DNA from: Methylococcaceae bacterium
GTDB taxonomy: Bacteria > Pseudomonadota > Gammaproteobacteria > Methylococcales > Methylomonadaceae
Assembly: GCA_947505105.1 (NCBI GenBank)
Contig: CANNKG010000040.1
Coordinates: forward strand, 1 to 32,372
Reading direction: 5' to 3'
Length of the DNA stretch: 32,372 bases
Below are positions 16,837 to 23,861 of this stretch, piece by piece. A program made the position numbers and the translations under genes. The notes below the pieces were generated by a model, which had not been told where the DNA came from, did no database searches, and was given only the letters and a program-made list of their open reading frames with translations. Numbering within the stretch: the stretch's first letter is position 1; every line of letters begins with the position of its first letter.

Positions 16837-16853
16837 TTGTAAACTTATTACAA
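16837..16853. promoter_or_regulatory. candidate operator TTGTAA-N5-TTACAA (proximal)
   Basis: A perfect 6-base dyad with a 5-base spacer, centred 67 bases from the similar distal site. A TATACT -10-like hexamer follows at 16873-16878 and has no good -35. The dyad would overlap the -35 position, which suits control by an activator or repressor. The GTAA-N5-TTAC core is shared by both sites. Confidence 0.5.
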
Positions 16854-16906
16854 TAAATATCATAACGTTACATATACTCTGTAATTTTTTTAAGAGGATT
16901 TAAAAA

Positions 16907-17428
16907 ATGTCAACAAAATGTTTAAAACTTTTAGCTTATTCGTTGCTGGTTTTGACTGGTAGCGCTTCTGCCGCACCTATTTCCAGTGGTTCTGCCTGTT
17001 TTGATGTAAACACAACAAGCGTGTACACGGGTAAAAAAATTGATTCATTCAAAATGCGGATCTCTTATACAGACTTTACAAACAATGAAGCTATTGTTTA
17101 TGGTAAGGCATATATTCATCATGCGGCAGAAACCAATCGTGGTGTTTATCAAGAAAGCTACCCATTGACTGGTACAGTAGCATACGATGCGGGAAGACTA
17201 GAAATTGTAGCGCATGGTTCTGTGCAATCTAATGATTATGGAATGCTAACTTATACAACAGGAATTTATTCTATTTCACTTGATCCAAAGACGATGACCG
17301 GGCCAATCACAGGCGATGTCACTACTTACGTCAAAGGAGCACCCAAAACTTATCAAGATCTTGCTGAAGGAACAGTAAACCTAATCAGCTGTGATGAGAA
17401 AACGTTTAGTGATCCAGCCTATAAATAA
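16907..17428 (+). CDS. small secreted protein of unknown function
   Basis: 173 residues with a clear Sec signal peptide (basic MSTKCLKLL, hydrophobic 8-17, probable cut after SASA near residue 22). The mature part is beta-rich with repeated T/Y/G strands and only two Cys (GSACFDV near the start and LISCDEK near the end), which could form one disulfide in the periplasm. I do not recognise the family. AAGAGG precedes the ATG. It is the first plus-strand gene after the paired inverted repeats and lies about 100 bases before the precursor gene, so it is probably expressed with it. An immunity or carrier role is speculation. Confidence 0.8.
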   Translation: MSTKCLKLLAYSLLVLTGSASAAPISSGSACFDVNTTSVYTGKKIDSFKMRISYTDFTNNEAIVYGKAYIHHAAETNRGVYQESYPLTGTVAYDAGRLEIVAHGSVQSNDYGMLTYTTGIYSISLDPKTMTGPITGDVTTYVKGAPKTYQDLAEGTVNLISCDEKTFSDPAYK

Positions 17429-17456
17429 CAGCGATTATTAAATACAGCATCGCTGT
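17428..17456 (+). terminator. hairpin between secreted-protein and precursor genes
   Basis: ACAGCGAT (17428-17435) pairs with ATCGCTGT (17449-17456), starting on the last base of the stop codon. No T run follows, so it may be a processing or attenuation hairpin rather than a terminator. Confidence 0.35.
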
Positions 17457-17536
17457 CCTAAATAGTAATTTGTTCGCTGGAAAAATATAATTAACTTGGG
17501 CTTTATTTAAGTTTAATAAAACTAATGGTGCATAGA

Positions 17537-17896
17537 ATGAATACAAAAGAATTAACTTTAAAAAAACGTGGTTTTATAACTGGGGCAGCCGTAGCTGCGG
17601 TTGCAGGTGGTGTTGTTGCAGGTTCTAGTCATTTTTTAAATGATGCCAACATTGATGCATTGAAAAATAGTTTAAAAGACGGTGCAACAACATTATCAGA
17701 AGCAAAAATCAACGATCTTTCTTCGATAGAAAAAGCGTTTGATCAAGAAAAATTCGCTCAAAATGCAAAACTCGGATATAAAACTGCAGGAACGCCATTC
17801 GGTGAAAATGTTGCAGCGGCTGATGTAACGGCCTGCTGTTGCTGCTGCCCATGCTGCAGTACCGCTGCCGCAGTCACTAAAACGAAAGGTCAATAA
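17537..17896 (+). CDS. TOMM-type RiPP precursor peptide with poly-Cys core and Tat-like leader
   Basis: 119 residues from the ATG at 17537. An ATG at 17525 would add four residues, and neither start has a good ribosome site. The N-terminus reads TLKKRGFITGAAVAAVAGG, a K-R-G-F motif followed by an uncharged stretch (14-30). This resembles a Tat signal with Lys-Arg in place of Arg-Arg. A polar helical leader follows (about 33-90). The core has five Cys (100-104), Pro105, Cys106-Cys107, Ser108 and Thr109, then an Ala-rich tail. Clustered Cys/Ser/Thr are the substrates of YcaO cyclodehydratases, and YcaO, SagB-type and leader-binding genes lie 2-5 kb downstream on the same strand. Up to seven thiazol(in)es plus oxazol(in)es are conceivable. 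The family of the leader is not one I can name. Confidence 0.87.
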   Translation: MNTKELTLKKRGFITGAAVAAVAGGVVAGSSHFLNDANIDALKNSLKDGATTLSEAKINDLSSIEKAFDQEKFAQNAKLGYKTAGTPFGENVAAADVTACCCCCPCCSTAAAVTKTKGQ

Positions 17897-17915
17897 TTCA
17901 TTATTCTTGAATGTT

Positions 17916-18137
17916 ATGAAAGATAAGTTTGAATCAAATGACGACAGTCGCGCTGCCTTGACTTTTGCTTATAGGAAGGGGGCTATTGCAGCAACCACTA
18001 TAGCGAGTGTCGCTTTTGGATTAAAAGCAATGCATATAGATGATTTTTGGTGCATTATTGCGGTTATTAGTCTATTAGCAGCATGGGTTGTCGGCTATGG
18101 CTCTGCATTAGCTTATCTGTTAAAAAATTCAAACTAA
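17916..18137 (+). CDS. small two-helix membrane protein in the RiPP cluster
   Basis: 73 residues from the ATG at 17916 (a TTG at 17907 would add three). A charged N-terminus (KDKFESNDDSR) leads to two hydrophobic helices, about 18-37 and 44-66. It starts 19 bases after the precursor stop, so it is very likely co-transcribed with it. Small membrane proteins next to bacteriocin precursors are often immunity or export helpers. That is context only, since the sequence is not recognised. Confidence 0.65.
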   Translation: MKDKFESNDDSRAALTFAYRKGAIAATTIASVAFGLKAMHIDDFWCIIAVISLLAAWVVGYGSALAYLLKNSN

Positions 18138-18139
18138 CG

Positions 18140-18201
18140 AGCTCTTACAGACAACAAAGAGCTTAATTTTTAATGAGGCTGTCTTCAGTAAAGACAGCCT
18201 C
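18140..18201 (+). terminator. tandem hairpins between precursor genes and maturation operon
   Basis: A first stem AGCTCTT/AAGAGCT lies near 18141-18162. A second, perfect 11-base stem GAGGCTGTCTT-CAGTA-AAGACAGCCTC is at 18175-18201. The second has no immediate T run (TGTATGTTTGATAG follows), so it may be a partial terminator that lowers enzyme expression relative to precursor, or an mRNA-stabilising 3' end. Confidence 0.6.
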
Positions 18202-18382
18202 TGTATGTTTGATAGTTTTTTAAGGCATCGAATCTACATAAACGGTATGAGTTTAAATGACTTTAATTGAGCAGACTTTGCCTTTATGAAATTTAAGCGG
18301 TAATCAATGAATCATTTAATCTCAAATCGATTAATTTCTAATAGCGTGAGTTTTCTTTTTTTTTGCTGGAGTGCTGAGTAAC

Positions 18383-19717
18383 GTGAAAATTTTGTTGATT
18401 TATCCCAATCTAAATCAAGAAATTATTGGTTATGGTGATCTTGGTGCGATAGCAGAGCCGTTGGCACTGGAATATTTAGCAGCTTCCTGTGTTGATTTTG
18501 CATCTGAAGTTAAATTATTAGATTTGAGGTTACATCCTGATGATTTGGAGCCCATTTTAGATAATTTTCGTCCTGATATTGTTGCATTGACCGGATATTC
18601 GATGCATGTCATCCGTATGCTGGAAATTGCCAGAATCACGCGTGATCATCTTGTACAGACTAAAATTGTCGTTGGTGGTCATCACGCAACGCTATTACCA
18701 GAAGACTTTAAAACAGAGGATATTGATTTTATCGTGGTCGGTGAAGGGACTGTACCTTTCAGAGCATTAACAGAAATGTTATCTCACGAAATGACGCATT
18801 CTATTGCTGGAATATGGTCCAATGATCGCGGCGATTGGACATTCGGCGGGAATCAGCCCACGTTAGAGCTTGAAAAAGTAGTGCCCCCGCTTCGTTCGCT
18901 ATGTCTGGCAGATCGTCAGCATTATTTTATAGACTGGATGAAGCCTATTGCGTTATTAAGAACAACGGTTGGCTGCCCATATCGTTGTTCGTTTTGTTCG
19001 TTATGGAAAATGATGGACGGCCATTACTACAGGCGAGACGTCGACTCGGTTGTCTCAGAATTACTCAATATTGAAGAGCCTTACGTGTTTTTAGTTGATG
19101 ATGAACCATTTGTTAATGCCAAACGTATGGATCTATTGGCCGAAGGGATTAAAGACAGCGGTGTTAACAAAGAATATTTTTCTTATTGTCGCATTGATAC
19201 CCTGGTAAAAAATAAAACAACCCTTGAAAAATGGATAGAGATAGGTTTGCGTCGTGTTTTTCTCGGAATAGAAGGCGTTACAACTAATGAAATGGAAAGT
19301 TACAATAAAAGACTCTCGATTTCCCAAATTGAAGAAGGTATTAAATCTGCCCGAGCACTGGGATTAAAAGTATTTGCCAGTTTTATTGTCAGCCCTTTGT
19401 ATACCAAAGCTGATTTTACGAGGCTATCAAGATTTATAGAGCGCAATCATATCGATTACCCATCATTTACCATTTTGACGCCATTACCCGGTACTGATGA
19501 TTTTATAAGTCAATATGATCTGATTACAGATCGGCAACCGAATGGTCGTCCGGATTGGTCTAAATGGGATTTACAACATTTAGTGGTTCCATCAGTCTTA
19601 TCCAAAACCGAATTTGAGAAAGAATACCAAAAATTGCGCATGAATTTCCGAGGTGCTTATGAAATACACCAAAGAAAAGCGACGATTGCTAGAAGCACCC
19701 TTATTCACAATATATAA
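18383..19717 (+). CDS. cobalamin-binding radical SAM enzyme of the RiPP cluster
   Basis: 444 residues. I prefer the GTG at 18383 (MKILLIYPN) because GGAG lies about 11 bases upstream. A GTG at 18371 would add four residues. The N-terminal Rossmann-like B12-binding domain (about 1-135) has ILLIYPN, LDLRLHPDDLEPIL, PDIVALTGYS and KIVVGGHH. The radical SAM barrel carries the 4Fe-4S motif CPYRCSFC with Cys198, Cys202 and Cys205. The class E/B12 group mainly comprises methyltransferases acting on unactivated carbons, though some members do other chemistry. It heads a tight four-gene operon with gaps of 11, 2 and 7 bases, so modification of the azole peptide, for example C-methylation, is the likely job. 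Confidence 0.88.
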   Translation: MKILLIYPNLNQEIIGYGDLGAIAEPLALEYLAASCVDFASEVKLLDLRLHPDDLEPILDNFRPDIVALTGYSMHVIRMLEIARITRDHLVQTKIVVGGHHATLLPEDFKTEDIDFIVVGEGTVPFRALTEMLSHEMTHSIAGIWSNDRGDWTFGGNQPTLELEKVVPPLRSLCLADRQHYFIDWMKPIALLRTTVGCPYRCSFCSLWKMMDGHYYRRDVDSVVSELLNIEEPYVFLVDDEPFVNAKRMDLLAEGIKDSGVNKEYFSYCRIDTLVKNKTTLEKWIEIGLRRVFLGIEGVTTNEMESYNKRLSISQIEEGIKSARALGLKVFASFIVSPLYTKADFTRLSRFIERNHIDYPSFTILTPLPGTDDFISQYDLITDRQPNGRPDWSKWDLQHLVVPSVLSKTEFEKEYQKLRMNFRGAYEIHQRKATIARSTLIHNI

Positions 19718-19728
19718 ATGTTACGTCA

Positions 19729-20793
19729 ATGACTCAAAATAAATTATTTACTTATCCATTAGATATTCTCGAATCCCCTTCCGGCATACAATTAGTTCGT
19801 GGCGCCAATCGGTTTGTTATTACCAATGAACGTGCCAGTACTATTGTAAAACTGATTATTGCTTTATCAAATAAGGGTATTTATCTCGAAGATTTATTAT
19901 CGGAATTTTCAGAACCTGATAAAAACCTGGTTTCATCATTACTTGAGGCGCTAGTCGATAGAAGGCTTGCTTATTATGCCGAGCAAGCGACCAGTATTTA
20001 CGGCGAAGAATCTCCACAAGATATTTTTATTTGGCATTTCAATAAAACGCCTTCGGATTTTCAGACTGAAATTAACCAAGCTGAAATTTTGCTGGCTGGC
20101 GTGAATTTACTTTCATTGAATGTTTATGATTGCCTAATTCGCTCCGGTTTTTCAAATATTACGTTTATTGATGATCCGTTACTCAGAAATATCCGGCTTT
20201 TTGATGATCTGGGCAACGTGAAAGATATGCCCGACTTAGGAGCACTCATCATCAGCGAAACGGATATCGAAGAAAAGTTCGATAAACAAAAAACCTTATT
20301 GATGCCTTGCAGTGATTTTGGCGGAAAATCCGCTTTTCGAGTCTGGAATCGAAAAGCATTTGACCACAATATTCGGATGCTTCCGGTCATTATGCATGAT
20401 TTACGGGGCTTAATAGGCCCTTATATCATTCCGAATTCGTCTCCTTGTTACGAGTGCCTTATTTCAAGAGAAAATGCCAATTTATCGGATATTCAAGAAG
20501 AAAATATCTTTAGTGAAAATGCTCATCGAGTACAACTGACTTCGTCTTCATATACTGATGCCATGTTACAAGCTCTTGCTGGAATGGCCGTCATGGAAGT
20601 GATTAAAATATTTACGTCCATTATGCTATGTCCAACCAGCGAATTGATTGATATCTCTTTATTGGAACCTTCGCTTAAACGTCACCCGGTCCTGAAAATA
20701 CCGCGATGCGAATGCTGCAGTCCTGCGGAATGGCGTCCTGATGTCACCATCAACAGGAATGAATTTAAAAATAAACTCTATGCCAGTAAATAA
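19729..20793 (+). CDS. ThiF-like leader-peptide-binding protein of the TOMM cyclodehydratase
   Basis: 354 residues related to the ocin-ThiF/E1-like partner proteins of azoline-forming YcaO enzymes. Residues about 1-90 look like the winged-helix RiPP recognition element that binds the leader. The following part is an E1-like Rossmann fold (AEILLAGVNLLSLNVYDCLIRSGFSNITFIDD). A probable Cys4 zinc site is formed by Cys240-x2-Cys243 (SSPCYECL) and Cys327/Cys330 (RCECC). The protein activates the neighbouring YcaO protein and presents the substrate. No ATPase residues are expected. The ribosome site is weak, and translation may be coupled to the gene 11 bases upstream. Confidence 0.87.
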   Translation: MTQNKLFTYPLDILESPSGIQLVRGANRFVITNERASTIVKLIIALSNKGIYLEDLLSEFSEPDKNLVSSLLEALVDRRLAYYAEQATSIYGEESPQDIFIWHFNKTPSDFQTEINQAEILLAGVNLLSLNVYDCLIRSGFSNITFIDDPLLRNIRLFDDLGNVKDMPDLGALIISETDIEEKFDKQKTLLMPCSDFGGKSAFRVWNRKAFDHNIRMLPVIMHDLRGLIGPYIIPNSSPCYECLISRENANLSDIQEENIFSENAHRVQLTSSSYTDAMLQALAGMAVMEVIKIFTSIMLCPTSELIDISLLEPSLKRHPVLKIPRCECCSPAEWRPDVTINRNEFKNKLYASK

Positions 20794-20795
20794 CT

Positions 20796-22112
20796 ATGGG
20801 CAATTTAAGACGATTAATTGATATAGTGGAAAATATAGTCGATGCCAGAACAGGCATTATTCAACGTTGTTACGAACTCCAACCGGAACCAGATGCGCCA
20901 AAACTGTTTCATTACTATGCCCATAGCTCAAGTTGTTTAGCCTTTTCCAAGTATGACAATTTTAGAAATACTGGCGGTGTCTCAACAACTCGAAAAATGG
21001 CTATGGCCAAAGCGGTCGGAGAAGCAATTGAACGATATTCATCAGCACTCTTTGACCAAGATGAGTTTCCATTAACCAGTGTGCGAGCTGCGCCATTTAA
21101 AACAGTATCTTCTGCGTTATTTAACTATTATTCAGACGATCAATTTCTAAAAGCTGATTTTCCTTACGTCCCTTTTAATGATGAGACGTTGGTAAGATGG
21201 ACTTCAGCTGTTGACCTCTCTTCATTTGAGGAAGTCTTTGTACCGGCGGCCTCAGTGTGGATGCCCTATTACTACGATGTGGATGCAGGAGAGCTACCGA
21301 TCATGCAGCCAATATCAACTGGATTGTCTGCACATTGCTCATTAGTGGAAGCCACTTTAGGTGGATTGCTCGAAGTGGTAGAACGAGATTCTTTCTCGTT
21401 AACCTGGCAAGCGTGTCTAGCACATCCAAAAATCTTGATTGAAACATTATCGGATGCAAATTATGCCTTGGTTCAAAGCATAGAAGCGGTCGGGCATGAA
21501 GTGCATTTACTCAATGCGACTACTGAATTAGGCATTCCCGTTATCATGGGAGTTGCTTATCATCATCGCTGGCCATCGCCGCCTTTAGTCGTTTCTGCCG
21601 CCGCCGATCTAAATCCGGAAGTTGCTGTCAGAAAGGCATTGGAAGAATTAGTGCACACCAGAAGATATATGCGCGAAGTCCAAGATTTTGAAGACGAGTT
21701 TTTAATTAATGAAGACTGGGATAAGGTTACCGAGCAAATCCATCATCTTCGACTTTGGGGTGATATTAACATGGTTGCCAAAGCTAACTTTTTAACGAGC
21801 TCAACAAAACGTATTAGTTTTGATGAGTTAGTTAATCTTGAGTGCCGTACAAACCGTGAATCTCTAAATTACCTCGTCGAAAAAGTACAATCATTTGGAT
21901 ATAACGCTTATGCCGTTAATCTGACCACCCCAGACGTTGCACAAATGGGCCTATCGGTGGTGAGAGCATTGATTCCTGGTTTGCATCCATTTTTTATTGG
22001 GCACAAACTCAGAGCCAGAAATTGTCAGCGACTTTTCGAGGTCCCACAAAAATTAGGACATCCTCCGGTGCTACCTGGTACAGACAATCCCATTCCTCAT
22101 CCATTTCCGTGA
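20796..22112 (+). CDS. YcaO-domain azoline cyclodehydratase
   Basis: 438 residues. YcaO proteins use ATP to activate a peptide backbone amide so that a Cys, Ser or Thr side chain can cyclise to thiazoline or oxazoline. ATP/Mg-binding parts are visible: GGVSTTRKMAMAKAVGEAIERYSS (Glu residues at 76 and 79), ATLGGLLEVVERDSF, and the NPEVAVRKALEELVHTRR helix. The C-terminus ends in PIPHPFP, the PxPxP motif that reaches the active site in azoline-forming members and distinguishes them from other YcaO proteins. It starts 2 bases after the leader-binding gene, so the two subunits are separate polypeptides as in the SagC/SagD arrangement. Confidence 0.95.
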   Translation: MGNLRRLIDIVENIVDARTGIIQRCYELQPEPDAPKLFHYYAHSSSCLAFSKYDNFRNTGGVSTTRKMAMAKAVGEAIERYSSALFDQDEFPLTSVRAAPFKTVSSALFNYYSDDQFLKADFPYVPFNDETLVRWTSAVDLSSFEEVFVPAASVWMPYYYDVDAGELPIMQPISTGLSAHCSLVEATLGGLLEVVERDSFSLTWQACLAHPKILIETLSDANYALVQSIEAVGHEVHLLNATTELGIPVIMGVAYHHRWPSPPLVVSAAADLNPEVAVRKALEELVHTRRYMREVQDFEDEFLINEDWDKVTEQIHHLRLWGDINMVAKANFLTSSTKRISFDELVNLECRTNRESLNYLVEKVQSFGYNAYAVNLTTPDVAQMGLSVVRALIPGLHPFFIGHKLRARNCQRLFEVPQKLGHPPVLPGTDNPIPHPFP

Positions 22113-22119
22113 TACAGCT

Positions 22120-22911
22120 ATGTTTGATCTTTTAAAAAAAACACAATATGAATATTCCAGAAATGAAGCTGACGTATGGGAGCTGTTTCATGAAAATTCC
22201 AAAGTAGATAAAAATAAACCTATCGTCCCGAATGATGTTGTCATTCAAAAAATGAGGAATGAACTCGATACGCTTGATTACAGATCATTTGCGACAGTGG
22301 CTTTGCCAGAAACGGCCCCGACCGTTGCATTGGATTTGGCTTCTTGCATCCTCAACAGGAAGAGTTCGAGTGAATGGGCGTTGACCTCAATGACCTTTGA
22401 AGAACTGGGTATGTTGCTGCAACTTTCTTATGGGGTTACCAGAAGCAACAAAGACACTGATTACGTCCGTCCATTTCGCGCTTGCCCTTCTGGAGGTGGA
22501 CTTTACCCTCTTGAAATATTTCTGAATGTCAGAAATGTTGAAGGATTAGCACCTGGTTTATATCATTTCAATCCGCATAAAAATGCTGTTGAATGCCTCC
22601 GAGAAGGTGATCAAACATTTAAATTATGCAGCGCATTTGTACAAAGACAAGTGATTGAAGGAGCTGCCTGTGTGTGGATGGTCAGCGGCATGTTTCGTCG
22701 ATCAACCTTTAAATATTCAAACAGAGGATACCGTTTTGCGTTATTGGAAGCCGGTCATTTAGCTCAAAATGCCAATCTGGTTGCTACGGGTTTGGGATTG
22801 GGGGTGTTAAATATGGGGGGCTATTTTGATCGGGAAATCGATAAATATTTAGATTTAAACGGTGTAGATCAATCCGTTATTTATTGCCTTGCCTTTGGAA
22901 GAGCACATTAA
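22120..22911 (+). CDS. SagB-type FMN-dependent azoline dehydrogenase
   Basis: 263 residues of the nitroreductase fold. In TOMM clusters it oxidises thiazoline/oxazoline rings to aromatic thiazole/oxazole using FMN. Typical elements are SSSEWALTSMTFEELGMLLQLSYG, the flavin-binding ACPSGGGLYPLEIFL segment, APGLYHFNP, and ALLEAGHLAQNANLVATGLGLG. Its length matches stand-alone SagB domains. It begins 7 bases after the YcaO stop and is the last gene of the tight operon. Just downstream a MITE separates it from the membrane-protein gene. Confidence 0.94.
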   Translation: MFDLLKKTQYEYSRNEADVWELFHENSKVDKNKPIVPNDVVIQKMRNELDTLDYRSFATVALPETAPTVALDLASCILNRKSSSEWALTSMTFEELGMLLQLSYGVTRSNKDTDYVRPFRACPSGGGLYPLEIFLNVRNVEGLAPGLYHFNPHKNAVECLREGDQTFKLCSAFVQRQVIEGAACVWMVSGMFRRSTFKYSNRGYRFALLEAGHLAQNANLVATGLGLGVLNMGGYFDREIDKYLDLNGVDQSVIYCLAFGRAH

Positions 22912-22989
22912 CTTTTGAAATAGCTTTAGCTAGCTTAGTTCATAAACCTTAAATCTAGTTTTTTAAATGCATTTCATTCAACAGGTGAA

Positions 22990-23150
22990 CTCAGCAATTC
23001 TCAATTTGGCCAGTCTGGCGTCGGGAAGGGTTAAGCGAAGAACGCCGTAAACCCATCCATGGGGGCTTGACGGCAGCATCTATACTGACGACATATTTGC
23101 TTTACCCCTTCCTGACACCTTTATTGAGCTTCAAATTGAGAATTGCTGAG
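22990..23150. mobile_element. 161-base MITE with perfect 19-base terminal repeats and 5-base target duplication
   Basis: CTCAGCAATTCTCAATTTG (22990-23008) is perfectly repeated in inverse at 23132-23150. The element is flanked on both sides by GTGAA (22985-22989 and 23151-23155), a clean target duplication. The inverted symmetry continues imperfectly inside (GTCGGGAAGGGTTAAGCGAA against the opposite-strand GTCAGGAAGGGGTAAAGCAAA). There is no coding capacity, so mobility would need a transposase in trans. Confidence 0.9.
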
Positions 23151-23188
23151 GTGAACTAATCCCACTACCTCACTAAACTTGAACATTC

Positions 23189-23785
23189 ATGACGTTAACT
23201 GAGTTTTCATTACATGGATTATCCATTGCTGGACAATCAGTGGGATTATTATTTTCGAGTTTTATGGCTGGATTCATTGGACATTTTTTACAAAATGGCA
23301 ATCGATTAGCTACCGATAATACCATTCAGAAAAAGGCAAACTACTTGCTTTTGCTAACAGTCGCAATATTAATTTTGGTATCCTGTGCGGGCAAAAAGCT
23401 ATATATGATTGTTCCTTACAAACGCGGAAATGGCACTCTTAGTCTTGGGAATACGCTGATTGCAAGTATATTATCAAGCAGCTTGTTAATCTTATTTGCA
23501 TCAGGTCTTTATATTATTACTTTAAATAAATCTCTGCCCGTCTTGAATATTATTGTTACTGGAATGATAGAGTCGTTAATTTCTAGCGCGGCTCTTTATT
23601 TAACTTTATCGCCTTATATATTATCAGGCTTTTCCAAAATTCCTGGGAAAAATGCCAAAAAATCGGTCAAAATAGTGAGTATCTTAACTATTTTTTTAGT
23701 TCTATCAGGTCTTTATTCTTTGTACCAAGATACCTTTGTCAGCATTATTGGATCATATATGTATCAATTCGCTAACTTAATCTAA
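23189..23785 (+). CDS. polytopic membrane protein of unknown function in the RiPP cluster
   Basis: 198 residues with about five predicted membrane helices (around 12-32, 49-65, 87-110, 116-138, 162-182) and short charged loops. No ABC ATPase motifs and no recognised family. It lies 39 bases after the MITE and about 280 bases after the dehydrogenase gene, on the same strand. By position it could be an immunity protein or transporter for the mature peptide. That is inference only. Confidence 0.75.
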   Translation: MTLTEFSLHGLSIAGQSVGLLFSSFMAGFIGHFLQNGNRLATDNTIQKKANYLLLLTVAILILVSCAGKKLYMIVPYKRGNGTLSLGNTLIASILSSSLLILFASGLYIITLNKSLPVLNIIVTGMIESLISSAALYLTLSPYILSGFSKIPGKNAKKSVKIVSILTIFLVLSGLYSLYQDTFVSIIGSYMYQFANLI

Positions 23786-23861
23786 ATAATGTGCGAAAAA
23801 TTTCTATTCAGAATATCTCTATTTTAGATTAGAGCATTACAACTTGCGAGATGAGTGATCA

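Larger units (their letters stand above)
16478..16906. other. 429-base divergent intergenic region
   Basis: It contains the two GTAA-N5-TTAC dyads and, next to the secreted-protein gene, an AAGAGG ribosome site. A 60-codon minus-strand frame with a TTG start ends in TAATG overlapping the large gene. It has no recognisable features and I do not call it. Confidence 0.6.

Noticed and set aside
16907..17428. Secreted 173-residue protein as a second RiPP precursor
   Set aside because: It has only two distant Cys and a normal Sec signal with a folded-looking beta-rich body, unlike a core peptide.
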